Of a DNA stretch of 64,000 nt, positions 53,341 through 62,887 are shown in pieces (position 1 is the stretch's first letter; every line of letters starts with the position of its first letter). The translations under genes were made by a program, and so were the position numbers. Source of the stretch: Cyclobacteriaceae bacterium (GTDB taxonomy: Bacteria; Bacteroidota; Bacteroidia; Cytophagales; Cyclobacteriaceae); the NCBI GenBank assembly GCA_028285685.1, contig JANQOR010000041.1, positions 62,001 through 126,000 of the forward strand, written 5' to 3'. The notes beneath the pieces were generated by a model. That model saw nothing but the letters and a program-made list of their open reading frames with translations. It searched no databases and was not told the origin of the DNA.

Positions 53341-55293
53341 TCAAAAATTCCCTTTCCCATCCAGTTTTAGCATCCAATAGTTGTCGCTGGTGGTACTCAC
53401 GTCGCTGATGAATCCGCCAAGAAGAATTGCTCCTTCGGGAGTGACTTGTACAGACCTTCCTTGATCGTGGCTGGTATCCCCATATGATTTTTCCCATACC
53501 ATGCTCCCTGACTGGTCTAACTTAACCAACCACATGTCCCATGCTCCAAAGCTCTCACTAATATCACCATCGGTGGATTGCGTATACCCAGCCACTAAAA
53601 GATCTCCTTCAAATGTTTGTTGAATATCATATGCTGAATCACCAAAGCTCCCACCGAGTGTATTTTGCCATTCCAACGTACCTACGTTATCAAGTTTTAC
53701 AACCCAAAAGTCTTGATTCCCATGTTGGCCGACCACATCGCCATCTGTTGAGTACGTCCTGCCAGTGATCGCATATCCTCCATCCATGGTTGAAACGATC
53801 GCATAACCCGATTCCTGGCCCGTTCCGCCGTACGTCTTTTGCCATTGAATGGCTCCAGTAGCATCTATTTTTACAACCCAAACATCATAGTAACCTTTAA
53901 AGCCAGTGACATCTCCATCCGATGAGCTTGTTTCTCCGACAAGGACAAAGCCACCATCTTCTCCAGTTGTGATCTCATGAGCGGTTTCATATTCGGACCC
54001 ACCGTAAGTCGCTTCCCAAACCAGACCCCCTGTCGCATCCATCTTTACGACCCAGTAGTCATTGTTTCCATTATTTTGTGATACGTCACCATCAGAGGAA
54101 GAAGTGTATCCACTTGCGATATATCCTCCATCTGCGGTTTGCAGGATTGAGGTAAATGATTCCCCCAGGCTTCCACCAAAGCTTGATTCCCATTCAATCA
54201 CGCCTTCGCTGCTTAGCTTAACTGCCCAGGCGTCCAAGGACCCCTTGTTTTCAGAAACATCTCCATCAGACGAACTGGATCCTCCAGCAAGAATGTACCC
54301 GCCATCGCTTGTAAGATCCAACGCATACCCGTAATCTGCCAGCGAGCCACCATAGGACTTTTCCCAGATCAATTCGCCAGAATCGTTGAGTTTGATCAAC
54401 CAGGCATCCGAAGATCCATGATTGCCAGTGATATCACCGTCATTAGAATCTGCTGTGCCAAGTATGACGTAATTCCCGTCATCTGTCTCCAAGAACACTT
54501 CACCTCTATCTAAACCCGAACCACCTTTGATCACGGAAAAAGAACTAAATCCACCTGTGATCTCAAATGGTTTGTCATTCGTAGTTTCATCAATCGTTAT
54601 CGAAATTATTGACGCCCTACCACTTGCAAGGTTGTAATCAATCGAGATTTCGTAATGATCTTTTGGCTGAGTGTCTGTAATTGTAGCACTCAAATGGCGC
54701 TCTTCCGTAGAGTTGTCAAATTTCGTCAGCGTCAACGTTACTTCGACCTGGAGATCTTCACCTGCTGCAAAGTACCCGCTACGTGTCTCGTCCTTTTCAA
54801 AACTCAGCGATCCTGAGGTCGTTGTGATCGTCGTTTCCCAATCGGAGAAGTCAGCTTGTACATCATCACTATAATTGAGTGATACTTTTACATTACCCAG
54901 TTCAGCAGTCACGCTAACAGTGGTCACTTCTTCTTTTTCAATGACGAAGTTGTCAGATGTTCCTTCATAATAGGGAGCTTCGAATGCTGGGTTTGCAACC
55001 TCGCCGGATGATGCGACCAAATAGTACTCACCACTTTCCAGAGGTATTTCTCCCGGTATTTCTGCAAAGCGATCGAAACTTACTACAATGTTATCTTCAG
55101 CGTCGTAGATGGTTACTTCGAAATCGTCGGTACTGACCGTGTTAGCCCTTCCTTTGTTTACCGAAACATTAAGGCCAAGATCCAGTCTAAGGAATCCAAT
55201 TTCGTTTTGTGGCTCGGATGCCTCGTCTTGTGTACAAGAAGTTGAAACAAAGATTAACAGGCTGAGCAAAAGAGTGACGTTGGTGATTTTCAT
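53341..55293 (-). CDS. Surface or periplasmic lipoprotein with DUF4493-like domain and propeller repeats
   Basis: 650 residues. Lipoprotein signal (LLIFVSTSC). Residues 30-225 are beta-sandwich regions resembling the DUF4493-like domain. From about 245 on there are seven repeats of roughly 57 residues with the core DGGYxxxGxTxSxDGDV, then G..D.WVVKLD..G...W and YGGS, building a beta-propeller-like domain. Each repeat has an Asp-rich SSDGDV turn that could bind calcium. The sequence recalls 'delta-60 repeat/kelch-like' secreted proteins. Function unknown; convergent with the PLP enzyme gene. Confidence 0.75.
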   Translation of the reverse strand: MKITNVTLLLSLLIFVSTSCTQDEASEPQNEIGFLRLDLGLNVSVNKGRANTVSTDDFEVTIYDAEDNIVVSFDRFAEIPGEIPLESGEYYLVASSGEVANPAFEAPYYEGTSDNFVIEKEEVTTVSVTAELGNVKVSLNYSDDVQADFSDWETTITTTSGSLSFEKDETRSGYFAAGEDLQVEVTLTLTKFDNSTEERHLSATITDTQPKDHYEISIDYNLASGRASIISITIDETTNDKPFEITGGFSSFSVIKGGSGLDRGEVFLETDDGNYVILGTADSNDGDITGNHGSSDAWLIKLNDSGELIWEKSYGGSLADYGYALDLTSDGGYILAGGSSSSDGDVSENKGSLDAWAVKLSSEGVIEWESSFGGSLGESFTSILQTADGGYIASGYTSSSDGDVSQNNGNNDYWVVKMDATGGLVWEATYGGSEYETAHEITTGEDGGFVLVGETSSSDGDVTGFKGYYDVWVVKIDATGAIQWQKTYGGTGQESGYAIVSTMDGGYAITGRTYSTDGDVVGQHGNQDFWVVKLDNVGTLEWQNTLGGSFGDSAYDIQQTFEGDLLVAGYTQSTDGDISESFGAWDMWLVKLDQSGSMVWEKSYGDTSHDQGRSVQVTPEGAILLGGFISDVSTTSDNYWMLKLDGKGNF

Positions 55294-55600
55294 AATGCGG
55301 TAGAATATTGAATACTAAAATGCATTGTTGAGCCGAATGATTCAATTATTTCACTGAAAAATCATATTTCTAATCGATGAACCACTACTTTTTGTAGTTG
55401 AGAATGGTGATTCTAGCTAGGTGCTTGAGGCTTGTAGACCTTCTTTTCACTTAGCTCCCTTGCCATTTTGCTCCTGTTTTCTTCGTCCTGGCTCCTTATA
55501 TCACATACTTCGTCTCAAAGTTAGTTACCGGCCTAGTTTGCTATTCTGCTCACTATAATTTTAGTTCTATTCGGCATTGTCAATGTGCGAAATGATCAAC
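55294..55600. other. 307-base gap between divergent lipoprotein and pectate-lyase genes
   Basis: No coding frame of interest. It must hold both divergent promoters, but no good TTTG/TAnnTTTG pair was found; TTTG at 55537-55540 is followed by TAATTTTA at 55556-55563, too close. At 55454-55497 the minus strand carries three spaced GGAGC-type purine motifs (AGGGAGC, CAGGAGC, AAGGAGCC), possibly a decayed interspersed repeat. Confidence 0.4.
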
Positions 55601-56995
55601 ATGTCCAGCATCTTGAAGATTACAATCATCCTGTCTTGTGCTTATGCGTGCAATCAAGATATCGAGCCCTCGTCAATGACTTCCGCTGAGGACTGTTCTT
55701 ACTGCACCCGTGATATTAACATCTCCATTCCAGCATTTCCTTCCGCACAGGGTTTTGGAAAAAATTCTATTGGCGGAAGAGGTGGAGAAATTTTATTTGT
55801 TAGCAACTTAAATGATGCAGGGCCCGGCAGCCTTCGAGCTGCATTGAGTCATCAAAATCCGCGCACAGTTATCTTTAAAACCTCCGGAGTGATTGAATTA
55901 GAAAAGGACATTGCTATCACTTCACCATTCGTCACCCTAGCTGGACAATCTGCAAATGGAGATGGTATCTGTCTTAAAAATGCAGGATTGATCATAAATA
56001 CGCATGATGTTATTATCAGGCATGTTCGAATCCGGCCTGGCGATGAAGTTACCGGGACTGAGCCAGACGTAAGAGATGCAATCACCATCATTGGTGGACA
56101 TAATATTATTCTCGACCATCTGTCTCTTAGCTGGGGAATTGATGAGACGGTAAGTATTTGGCCAGACACAGAATTTCCAACCAATATAACTATCCAGTGG
56201 TCGATCATATCAGAAGGGCTACACAATAGTTTGCACGTCTCAGGTCCTCATAGCAAAGGCCTACTAATTGGAGACGGAGTAAAAAATGTAACCGTACATC
56301 ACAACCTTCTCGCACACAATGACGACCGAAACCCGCGATTAAAGGGGGGCACCAGGGCAGATGTTGTCAATAACATTATATACAACTGGGGCTGTTGTTC
56401 AGCAGGTGCCAGTCTTGGGCTTTCAAAGTTCAACAATTTCGACCCGATTGAGGCCAACGTGATAGGCAACTATTTCAAAGCCGGACCTGACAGCAAAGGT
56501 TCATTTTTTACTCCCACCAATCTTTCAGAGAGTATAGTGCCATCATCAATTTACCTGGATTCGAACTCAGGAAATGATTCACTGCTTTTATTGTTTAATT
56601 CCAACCCAGGAGCATTACTCAATCAATACTGCTATCTGGCAACGGCCCCACCCTACTTACCATCAATTTCAGATCAAGACATCGGCGGTGTATTCAATGC
56701 TATCCTGGATAATGTAGGTGCAACTGTTCCAAAGAGGGACATTTTGGATGCGAGAATCGCCGATGATGTTAAGTATGGTACAGGACATATTATAGATTCT
56801 CAAAATCAAGTGGGCGGTTGGCCAGAATATAGATCTGCCCCATTGGCTCCAGACAGAGACGAAGACGGCATACCAGACCAATGGGAAATTAGCAGAGGTC
56901 TAGATCCAAATTCAATCATGGACGTGAACCAGGACGATGATGGAGATGGCTATACTAACATTGAGGAATATCTCAATGAACTTGGAAATGGGTGA
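55601..56995 (+). CDS. Pectate-lyase-like (PL1-type) lipoprotein
   Basis: 464 residues from ATG 55601; in-frame ATGs at 55583 and 55592 are alternatives. Lipoprotein-like signal (ILKITIILSCAYAC). A right-handed beta-helix follows: GFGKNSIGGRGGEILFV, PGSLRAALSHQNPRTVIFKTSG, LDHLSLSWGIDETVSI, and DDRNPRLKGGT with the likely catalytic Arg. The C-terminus has Asp-rich calcium-binding loops (DRDEDGIPDQWE, DVNQDDDGDGYTNIEEYL). It should cleave pectate or a similar polyuronate by beta-elimination. It converges with the LytTR gene, 3 bases apart. Confidence 0.85.
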   Translation: MSSILKITIILSCAYACNQDIEPSSMTSAEDCSYCTRDINISIPAFPSAQGFGKNSIGGRGGEILFVSNLNDAGPGSLRAALSHQNPRTVIFKTSGVIELEKDIAITSPFVTLAGQSANGDGICLKNAGLIINTHDVIIRHVRIRPGDEVTGTEPDVRDAITIIGGHNIILDHLSLSWGIDETVSIWPDTEFPTNITIQWSIISEGLHNSLHVSGPHSKGLLIGDGVKNVTVHHNLLAHNDDRNPRLKGGTRADVVNNIIYNWGCCSAGASLGLSKFNNFDPIEANVIGNYFKAGPDSKGSFFTPTNLSESIVPSSIYLDSNSGNDSLLLLFNSNPGALLNQYCYLATAPPYLPSISDQDIGGVFNAILDNVGATVPKRDILDARIADDVKYGTGHIIDSQNQVGGWPEYRSAPLAPDRDEDGIPDQWEISRGLDPNSIMDVNQDDDGDGYTNIEEYLNELGNG

Positions 56996-56998
56996 CAT

Positions 56999-57772
56999 TC
57001 AGGTCTCAAGCATCGTTCTCAAAACTTTTGAGTAGGTATTACCACTTTTTAGCTTTGCACCATTTTTCATAACGAAAGTATAGATACCTCGGAGCTCCTT
57101 ATACACTTCAACAATCTTCCTTTTATTAACAACATAGCTTCTATTGATCTGGATAAAATCATCGGGAAGACCTTCTGTCAGTGATGACAAAGCCCCATTT
57201 TTGAGATACTTCTTTTCATCAGTATAGATATTTATGTACTTGTCCTCAGCCTCCATGTAAATAATATTTTCGGTATCGATCAATTCAATTTTATTTCGAA
57301 TTTTGACGGTAATGGTCTTTGAGCCAAGAGACTCACCTTTGTGTGCTGAATGCTTATCCTCTACTAGTTCATCAACCTTATCCGATTTCAACTGTAGGAA
57401 GCCGTAAATACCAAAAATGGTACTTACAAGAGTACCTAGAAGTACTCGCTTTGAAAGCAAAACAAACTCTTTTCCCATCAGAGCTGTGAGTGTTGATTCT
57501 ACCATTATATGAGCAGTAAATCCAATCAACACAAATGAAAGGCCAATTAAAATAAACTTGCGAAAAACGCTAGACAACCGATCAATTTTCGAGAAGTAAT
57601 ATGCCAACCAAATTGCGAGTAGAATTCCAATAAACGTTGAATACAAAAGTGCTACCATATAGCTTGTGGCAGGCTGCTTCACCACCAAAGCATGCACTGA
57701 GCCTATAACCAGACCCGCAAAAAAAGTTGCGAACACTACCTTCTTTATTCTCTTACCTCCAAGGTTTCCCAT
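56999..57772 (-). CDS. Membrane-bound LytTR transcriptional regulator
   Basis: 257 residues: four TM helices (about 10-30, 38-60, 73-92, 105-125) and a C-terminal LytTR DNA-binding domain (about 155-257; YMEAEDKYINIYT, INRSYVVNKRKIVEV). It lacks a receiver domain, so it probably senses through its membrane part. It sits between two carbohydrate-active genes, suggesting it controls them. 188 bases separate it from the divergent glycosidase gene. Confidence 0.88.
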   Translation of the reverse strand: MGNLGGKRIKKVVFATFFAGLVIGSVHALVVKQPATSYMVALLYSTFIGILLAIWLAYYFSKIDRLSSVFRKFILIGLSFVLIGFTAHIMVESTLTALMGKEFVLLSKRVLLGTLVSTIFGIYGFLQLKSDKVDELVEDKHSAHKGESLGSKTITVKIRNKIELIDTENIIYMEAEDKYINIYTDEKKYLKNGALSSLTEGLPDDFIQINRSYVVNKRKIVEVYKELRGIYTFVMKNGAKLKSGNTYSKVLRTMLET

Positions 57773-57921
57773 TCTTCCCTGTCAATTCAATGTGTCGATG
57801 AGAACATTTCGCTCCGTCGTCAGACAATCCTGCGGACTGGTACCTTCATCTCATCGGAATTAGATTCATTTTCTAGCTGCATCCATCCACTTTGGATATT
57901 TTCATATTTCACAAGTATCAT

Positions 57922-57954
57922 ATCAACAATTGATAATACAAATCAAAAATTGAT
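57922..57954. promoter_or_regulatory. Twin ATCAA-N3-TTGAT palindromes before the glycosidase gene
   Basis: ATCAACAATTGAT (57922-57934) and ATCAAAAATTGAT (57942-57954) are the same palindrome repeated at exactly 20 bases, two helical turns, ending 6 bases before the ATG at 57961. This spacing fits a cooperative dimeric regulator that would block the leader. A TTTG at 57891-57894 and TATCATAT at 57916-57923 could be a weak promoter. Confidence 0.55.
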
Positions 57955-57960
57955 TTTTTA

Positions 57961-59280
57961 ATGAGACCTTCCACTTTGACTTTATTACTAATTGCAGCTA
58001 GCACATCTTTCTATTCTCCTGCTCAAAATAACAGGCATCCCCAATTTGGCGTGTTTGACATCGTTCCGGATGTTAGATCATTTGAGGAGCTGGATTTTCT
58101 TGGAGTTGGTTGGGTCAGAGAACAATTTAGGCTAGGAGAAGGCAAAGATGATCTTGCCATTATGTTTTACAGTCAAATTATCTCAGAAGGGTTTGGCTTG
58201 TTTCTAACGATTCATCATCGCGACGAAACCAACATCAAGGCCGAAGATATGGCGAGCTTTATTCAAAGTACACGAGGTTCGTACCCACCAGATGATACTG
58301 TAAAGTATAAAAACCTTGTCTCTGGTTTTGTCAATTCCTTAGTGGATGAAATCACTTCCCAGGGAAAGAGCCCGGAAGATTTTCTGATCATTCAGTTTTG
58401 CAATGAGGTGATGCCAACTGACATAGTTCCCGACAACAAAACGAGGTTTTGGCATGGAACCAGCGACGAATACCTCAACACTTTAAAGTGGACATTTAAT
58501 GCTGTTAAAGATCAAGTTCCGCATAACATTTCTGTGGCCAATGCAGGAATTTCCTCTGCTGCGATGGAAGAAATAGTAACCTACGATAACGATCCTTCTT
58601 CGGCGGATCAATTTCAAACAGATGTTCATGAATTCAACGACAGGGTGCTACGGAAGGGCAAATTTGATTGGGCTGACGTTCACCTACGACACCATGTTGA
58701 TGATCTCGCGGATAAAATAAACTGGGTAAAGGAACGCTGGGCTGGACCATTGACAGCAACCGAATTTGCTGGTCCCGATCCACGTACAAGAATTGCATTC
58801 AGTGAGAATCTACAAGCTCAGGAATTAGTGGAGAGGATGAGCATTGCTTTGGATGCTGGGGTTGATCGAATCTTTTGGTCTCACCTTATGGAAAGCACGG
58901 CTGTGGATGAAATTTACTTCAAGGAGGGTTTGTTGGAACTCGACACATGGAGGAGGAAACTAGCATTTTTTGCTTACCAGGAATTCATAGATGGTTTAGT
59001 AACCGGTCTGGATAACGACAGGAACGCAATAGTCTTCTCTATCTATCCCAATCCGTTCAAAGAATCAACAATGCTAAAAGTTGAAGTACAAGCAAGATTA
59101 GGTGATCCGGCCTTCATAGAATTCTATGATTTGGATGGGCGCAAAATAGAGCACCTTCAACTATCCTATGGTATCAATGAAATCCGTTTCAGCCCACCTC
59201 AGCTGCGAAATGGTGTCTTTTTCTATCGAATTTTCTCTGGAAAATTTTCACAAGCAGGGAAAATATTATTTCGGAGATGA
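57961..59280 (+). CDS. T9SS-secreted GH-A-like glycosidase
   Basis: 439 residues: signal peptide (LTLLLIAASTSFYSPAQ), a TIM-barrel-like domain (about 25-350) and a C-terminal type IX secretion sorting domain (about 360-439; IYPNPFKESTMLKVEV, YDLDGRKIEHLQL, NGVFFYRIFSG, ending KILFRR). In the barrel, QFCNEV offers the Asn-Glu acid/base pair and TATEFAG a second Glu as nucleophile, as in clan GH-A retaining glycosidases. The exact family and substrate cannot be told. Its upstream neighbours are the LytTR regulator and the pectate lyase. Confidence 0.8.
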   Translation: MRPSTLTLLLIAASTSFYSPAQNNRHPQFGVFDIVPDVRSFEELDFLGVGWVREQFRLGEGKDDLAIMFYSQIISEGFGLFLTIHHRDETNIKAEDMASFIQSTRGSYPPDDTVKYKNLVSGFVNSLVDEITSQGKSPEDFLIIQFCNEVMPTDIVPDNKTRFWHGTSDEYLNTLKWTFNAVKDQVPHNISVANAGISSAAMEEIVTYDNDPSSADQFQTDVHEFNDRVLRKGKFDWADVHLRHHVDDLADKINWVKERWAGPLTATEFAGPDPRTRIAFSENLQAQELVERMSIALDAGVDRIFWSHLMESTAVDEIYFKEGLLELDTWRRKLAFFAYQEFIDGLVTGLDNDRNAIVFSIYPNPFKESTMLKVEVQARLGDPAFIEFYDLDGRKIEHLQLSYGINEIRFSPPQLRNGVFFYRIFSGKFSQAGKILFRR

Positions 59281-59366
59281 GCCACTCATCCTTTATCGAT
59301 CTACCAACTTCGTGCTTGAGGGCTTTGAATTAGATCCAATCCGAACTGTAGCTTACTCTGTAGGCG

Positions 59367-59834
59367 TTACTCAACTTCGCTAGTATCTGGGCTTGATTGT
59401 TCCGATGTGAGAATTCGGACAGCAATATGTAAATCAACTCCCTTAAGATATCGCTCTGAGGGTGGAAATACCCGACTGAACCAGAGATCAATCTGCTTAT
59501 TCTTAACTTCATTAAAGAAAATGAATTTGGCAGTTTGTTTTTTGTACAAAAGAGCATTTAGGGCATTCTTGGTAGACGCAATATGCCGGTAACCATCAGA
59601 TTCTAGCTTTTTCACCAGGTCGTTCAGCAAAAGCTCGGCATTTTTTAGTCCGGTTACTCTGTGATAAAAATGAGAGGAAAAGCTCCTATTGCTACTTTCT
59701 ACATTATTAGCCATCACTATAAATTCCCTACCAACGATCTGCTCAGACTCCTCCCGACTTTTCATTTTCTGCTGAACATGTGGAGAGCATGCGTTAAACA
59801 TGGCGAAAAGGAGCACAATCCAATATTTGTTCAT
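59367..59834 (-). CDS. Small lipoprotein, hypothetical
   Basis: 155 residues with a lipoprotein signal (IVLLFAMFNAC, Cys16). The remainder is mixed helix and strand, containing LLNDLVKKLESDGYRHIASTK. I do not recognise the family. Convergent with the glycosidase gene (86 bases). Confidence 0.65.
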   Translation of the reverse strand: MNKYWIVLLFAMFNACSPHVQQKMKSREESEQIVGREFIVMANNVESSNRSFSSHFYHRVTGLKNAELLLNDLVKKLESDGYRHIASTKNALNALLYKKQTAKFIFFNEVKNKQIDLWFSRVFPPSERYLKGVDLHIAVRILTSEQSSPDTSEVE

Positions 59835-59987
59835 CCAATTAGAGCTTCGGTGCTACGATCTAATGGCTTTTCCAATTAGCGAGTAAACCAATAATGTTTT
59901 ACAAGATAACCATTAAGTAGATCGAATTCAGATTTAATGAAATACAGGTGCCCGGAAGTAGCAAAAAATGTCTTCTACAATTTTCAA

Positions 59988-60980
59988 CTATACTTTATCA
60001 GTAACACTAGATCCAAACATGAAAATGGCCAGAAGCATCGACCAAAACATGGAATAAATGCCTGTAACCAAGACAAGGATTACAAGACTGATTACCCTTC
60101 TCAAGCGGATCTTTCCAAGACGGAGAAAGTAGTAAAGTGGATGCCCGAAAAATAGCAAGAAGATATAGAGTCCCGGCTCCGGAAGCTCCGTGAACAATGA
60201 AGCTATCATAATCAAGAGCACAAAGAGGAAAAACATCGCATTGAAGTGGAAAATGGCGCCCTTGATAATAAAGCTGTCGGGCATGTCTTTGTAAACCCCC
60301 TTGAAAAGTCTGAAGATATTGATGTAAATGAACAGACCAAGCAAGTGGGCCAGGAGAGCGACGAATGGCATCACTTTTTGATATCCTGTATCCTCTTCCC
60401 CATCGTACAGTTGATCTATAGCATCAATATCGTAACTACTTCCGTACTTGAATGCCGTACCAACCATGTAACCATCCATGAAGTTGCTGACAATCGTGCT
60501 ATCGAAACTACCCTCTCCATCAGGTCCTAGTATGTAGAGTAAGCCGGCACCGTGTGGTTTGCCATCTTTAAGATTTCCAACGTAGACAGAATCCGTCCCG
60601 ACCAGCGCATCAAAGTCCTTGCAATTTTCGCACTGGTCCTGGATGGTAACCTGTATTGACGAATCATGACTCTCGACTCCCAGTATGCTGAATATCACCA
60701 GAACAATTGCGGTAACACTGAAGGTTGCCATACTATAACTTACATGATCGTCCAGGCCTTCGTCCTCAATATCATCTATCAAAATTGAAGGGTGAAAAAG
60801 TACATAAGCTGTGGTCTTGAGATAAGTCCGAAGAAGTGCAAAGCTAGATCCAAATTTTTCGTGCCAGAGTTTTCCAAAAATGTTGCGAACAAATGATCCG
60901 CTCGTCAATCTTGTTTTTTCAGTATCAGGCAAATTCTCAATTTGTTCATCCGATGGATGAGGGGTTTCTTGGTCAGGCAT
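59988..60980 (-). CDS. Membrane protein with MORN-like periplasmic insert (DUF3667/Yip1-like)
   Basis: 330 residues. Charged N-terminus, TM1 (about 83-103), an extracytoplasmic region of about 95 residues with a MORN-type motif (YVGNLKDGKPHGAGLLY) and a CENC pair, then four TM helices (about 205-325). The membrane layout resembles Yip1/DUF3667-like proteins. Function unknown. Confidence 0.65.
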   Translation of the reverse strand: MPDQETPHPSDEQIENLPDTEKTRLTSGSFVRNIFGKLWHEKFGSSFALLRTYLKTTAYVLFHPSILIDDIEDEGLDDHVSYSMATFSVTAIVLVIFSILGVESHDSSIQVTIQDQCENCKDFDALVGTDSVYVGNLKDGKPHGAGLLYILGPDGEGSFDSTIVSNFMDGYMVGTAFKYGSSYDIDAIDQLYDGEEDTGYQKVMPFVALLAHLLGLFIYINIFRLFKGVYKDMPDSFIIKGAIFHFNAMFFLFVLLIMIASLFTELPEPGLYIFLLFFGHPLYYFLRLGKIRLRRVISLVILVLVTGIYSMFWSMLLAIFMFGSSVTDKV

Positions 60981-61114
60981 AGGTTTAGTGATTTAATAGA
61001 TTTTTTAAATATCTCCAATTAAACCAGTATTTGCAATAATTTGAGGGCTTTTTAGAATCAATAAGCTCATTTTATAACCAGGCACGCTTGTGTAAACTGA
61101 CCTGAGGCTACCAC

Positions 61115-61136
61115 ATCATGGGAATGTGACCATGAT
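61115..61136. promoter_or_regulatory. Small inverted repeat after the LytTR response-regulator gene
   Basis: ATCATGG (61115-61121) and CCATGAT (61130-61136), perfect 7-base arms with an 8-base loop, one base after the stop codon (61138). No U-run follows, so termination is uncertain. Confidence 0.35.
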
Positions 61137-61137
61137 C

Positions 61138-61860
61138 CTAATTTATCAAACCTCTTTCACGTACAGCTGCAAGTAGTTCCTCCTTTCTGCCCTTGCTTAT
61201 AACCAATGCTGTTCCATCTTTTAAGTGTGCCCGATTACCTTCAATCTCCTTTACCTCATTTAAATTAATGATATGTGAGCGATGTATTCTCACGAAAGTA
61301 TCTCGGGGCAAGAATTCCATAAGTTTCGTAAGTGACTGAAGGGAAATAACTGTCTTATCGGTAGTAAAAACTTTCACATATTCACTCATACCTTCCACAT
61401 ATCTTATTTGCTTACATTCAAGCTGAACAATCTTATTCCCGGACTTTATAAAAATGTGATCGCGTGGGTTTTCAGATGAACGTACAGGAGTTGGTTGTTT
61501 TAATTTTTTCAAATCAAAGACTCTAAGTACGGCCTTGTAGAATCGGTTAAAGGTTACAGGTTTTAACAAGTAGTCCACCACTTCCAATTCAAAACTCTCT
61601 ATTGCAAATTCGGAATATGCGGTAGTAACTATGGTTGCAGGTCGATTTTTAATCGATCTGATAAACTCCAGCCCGCTTAGATCGGGCATCTCTATATCCA
61701 GAAACAGGATGTCAATCTTGTTTTCGCCGAGCGCTGATTTGGCTGCCAGCGCGTTCTCATACTCTCCATGCAACAGCAGTTCAGGTACCTTTTGGACATA
61801 GCCCTTTAGTAGATCTCTGGCCAGGGGTTCATCATCAACAATAATACAGTTCAGTTCCAT
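61138..61860 (-). CDS. LytTR-type response regulator
   Basis: 240 residues from ATG 61858-61860; a TTG six codons upstream would run into the kinase gene. Receiver domain with D9-D10 and phosphosite D55 (FLDIEMPDLSG), Thr in TTAYS and Lys in LLKPV; then a LytTR domain (about 140-240; YVEGMSEYVKVFTTD, RIHRSHIINLNEV). It is one base after the kinase gene, its certain partner. Confidence 0.94.
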   Translation of the reverse strand: MELNCIIVDDEPLARDLLKGYVQKVPELLLHGEYENALAAKSALGENKIDILFLDIEMPDLSGLEFIRSIKNRPATIVTTAYSEFAIESFELEVVDYLLKPVTFNRFYKAVLRVFDLKKLKQPTPVRSSENPRDHIFIKSGNKIVQLECKQIRYVEGMSEYVKVFTTDKTVISLQSLTKLMEFLPRDTFVRIHRSHIINLNEVKEIEGNRAHLKDGTALVISKGRKEELLAAVRERGLIN

Positions 61861-61861
61861 G

Positions 61862-62887
61862 TTAATTTTGTAGGTCAAGGTGTAAGTTTAATTCAAACAA
61901 CAGTTCATCAATTTTAACCTCCATGCTGTGCTTTTCCGGGTAGGTAATTTCAAGTTGTTTACGACTATTCGTTAGACCAATACCATGATCAACAGCCCTT
62001 CCATTCTTATGAGAATTCGCAAGCTGAAAAGTCATATTTCCCTCCTCCACAATCAACGAGACAGAGATGTATCCCCTGCTGTCAGAGCCAATATCTCCAT
62101 GCTTGAAGCTGTTTTCCAAAAAACTGATTAAGATGAGTGGAGCTATTTCATGCTCATTATTTACCCCTTCCACATAGAAGTCAATGCGATCACTAGCATG
62201 TGGAATGCGTAGTGATTGTAGCTTTATGAACTTTTCCAGAAATGAAACTTCTTTAACCAACTTAACCCGAGACTGCCCACAGTCATAGATCATATACCGC
62301 ATCAGCTCAGACAAGAGTGTAACAACGTTTCCAGCCTCCGGATCACGCTTTTGGATTAGGGAGTAAATGTTATTTAGCGTATTGAAAAAGAAATGCGGAT
62401 TGATTTGTGAGCGAAGAAACCTTATCTCGCTTTCGAGCTTTTGATTTTCTGTTCGGGCTTGTTTTTCAATCGCGTCAATCCAAAGATCTATAAATCGATA
62501 AGCTCCGGATATCGGTAGGATAAAGAACATAAATCCGCCCAAAGCCACCGTCTCAAGGACCATATTCGGATATGGGCCTGATAGAAATAAATAGAGGTAA
62601 AATGACGCTCCCGTAATGAGAAAGACCACCACTACCAAGAGAAAAAGATAATCTATGTATTTGCCTTGCAGGAAAAAATTCAAAATGAAATGATAGTGGA
62701 CATAGACAGCCCCAAGCACAACAGCGACATCGACAAGTGCGGAAACCAGAGCCTCCAGAAAGGTATCGGTTGTCAAATTTTCAAACAACATGATTAAAAC
62801 AAGACTGCCCCAAAGGATCACTTGCAGGTATCTCATCTTATTTTTTAGGTCTGAGATGTTGGGGACAGTGCTCTCCATTTTCATCAT
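61862..62887 (-). CDS. LytS-family sensor histidine kinase
   Basis: 341 residues. Four TM helices (about 20-140), then a His_kinase domain with the intact SQINPHFFFNTLNNIYSLI H-box and a short ATPase with ILISFLENSFKHG and the GIGLTNSRKQLE G-box. This Bacteroidota kinase type works with LytTR regulators. ATG at 62885-62887; a second ATG follows directly. Confidence 0.93.
   Translation of the reverse strand: MMKMESTVPNISDLKNKMRYLQVILWGSLVLIMLFENLTTDTFLEALVSALVDVAVVLGAVYVHYHFILNFFLQGKYIDYLFLLVVVVFLITGASFYLYLFLSGPYPNMVLETVALGGFMFFILPISGAYRFIDLWIDAIEKQARTENQKLESEIRFLRSQINPHFFFNTLNNIYSLIQKRDPEAGNVVTLLSELMRYMIYDCGQSRVKLVKEVSFLEKFIKLQSLRIPHASDRIDFYVEGVNNEHEIAPLILISFLENSFKHGDIGSDSRGYISVSLIVEEGNMTFQLANSHKNGRAVDHGIGLTNSRKQLEITYPEKHSMEVKIDELLFELNLHLDLQN

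Noticed and set aside
55454-55497. Spaced GGAGC purine motifs as a CRISPR or true tandem repeat
   Set aside because: Spacing (16 and 20 bases) and sequence are irregular; at most a decayed repeat.
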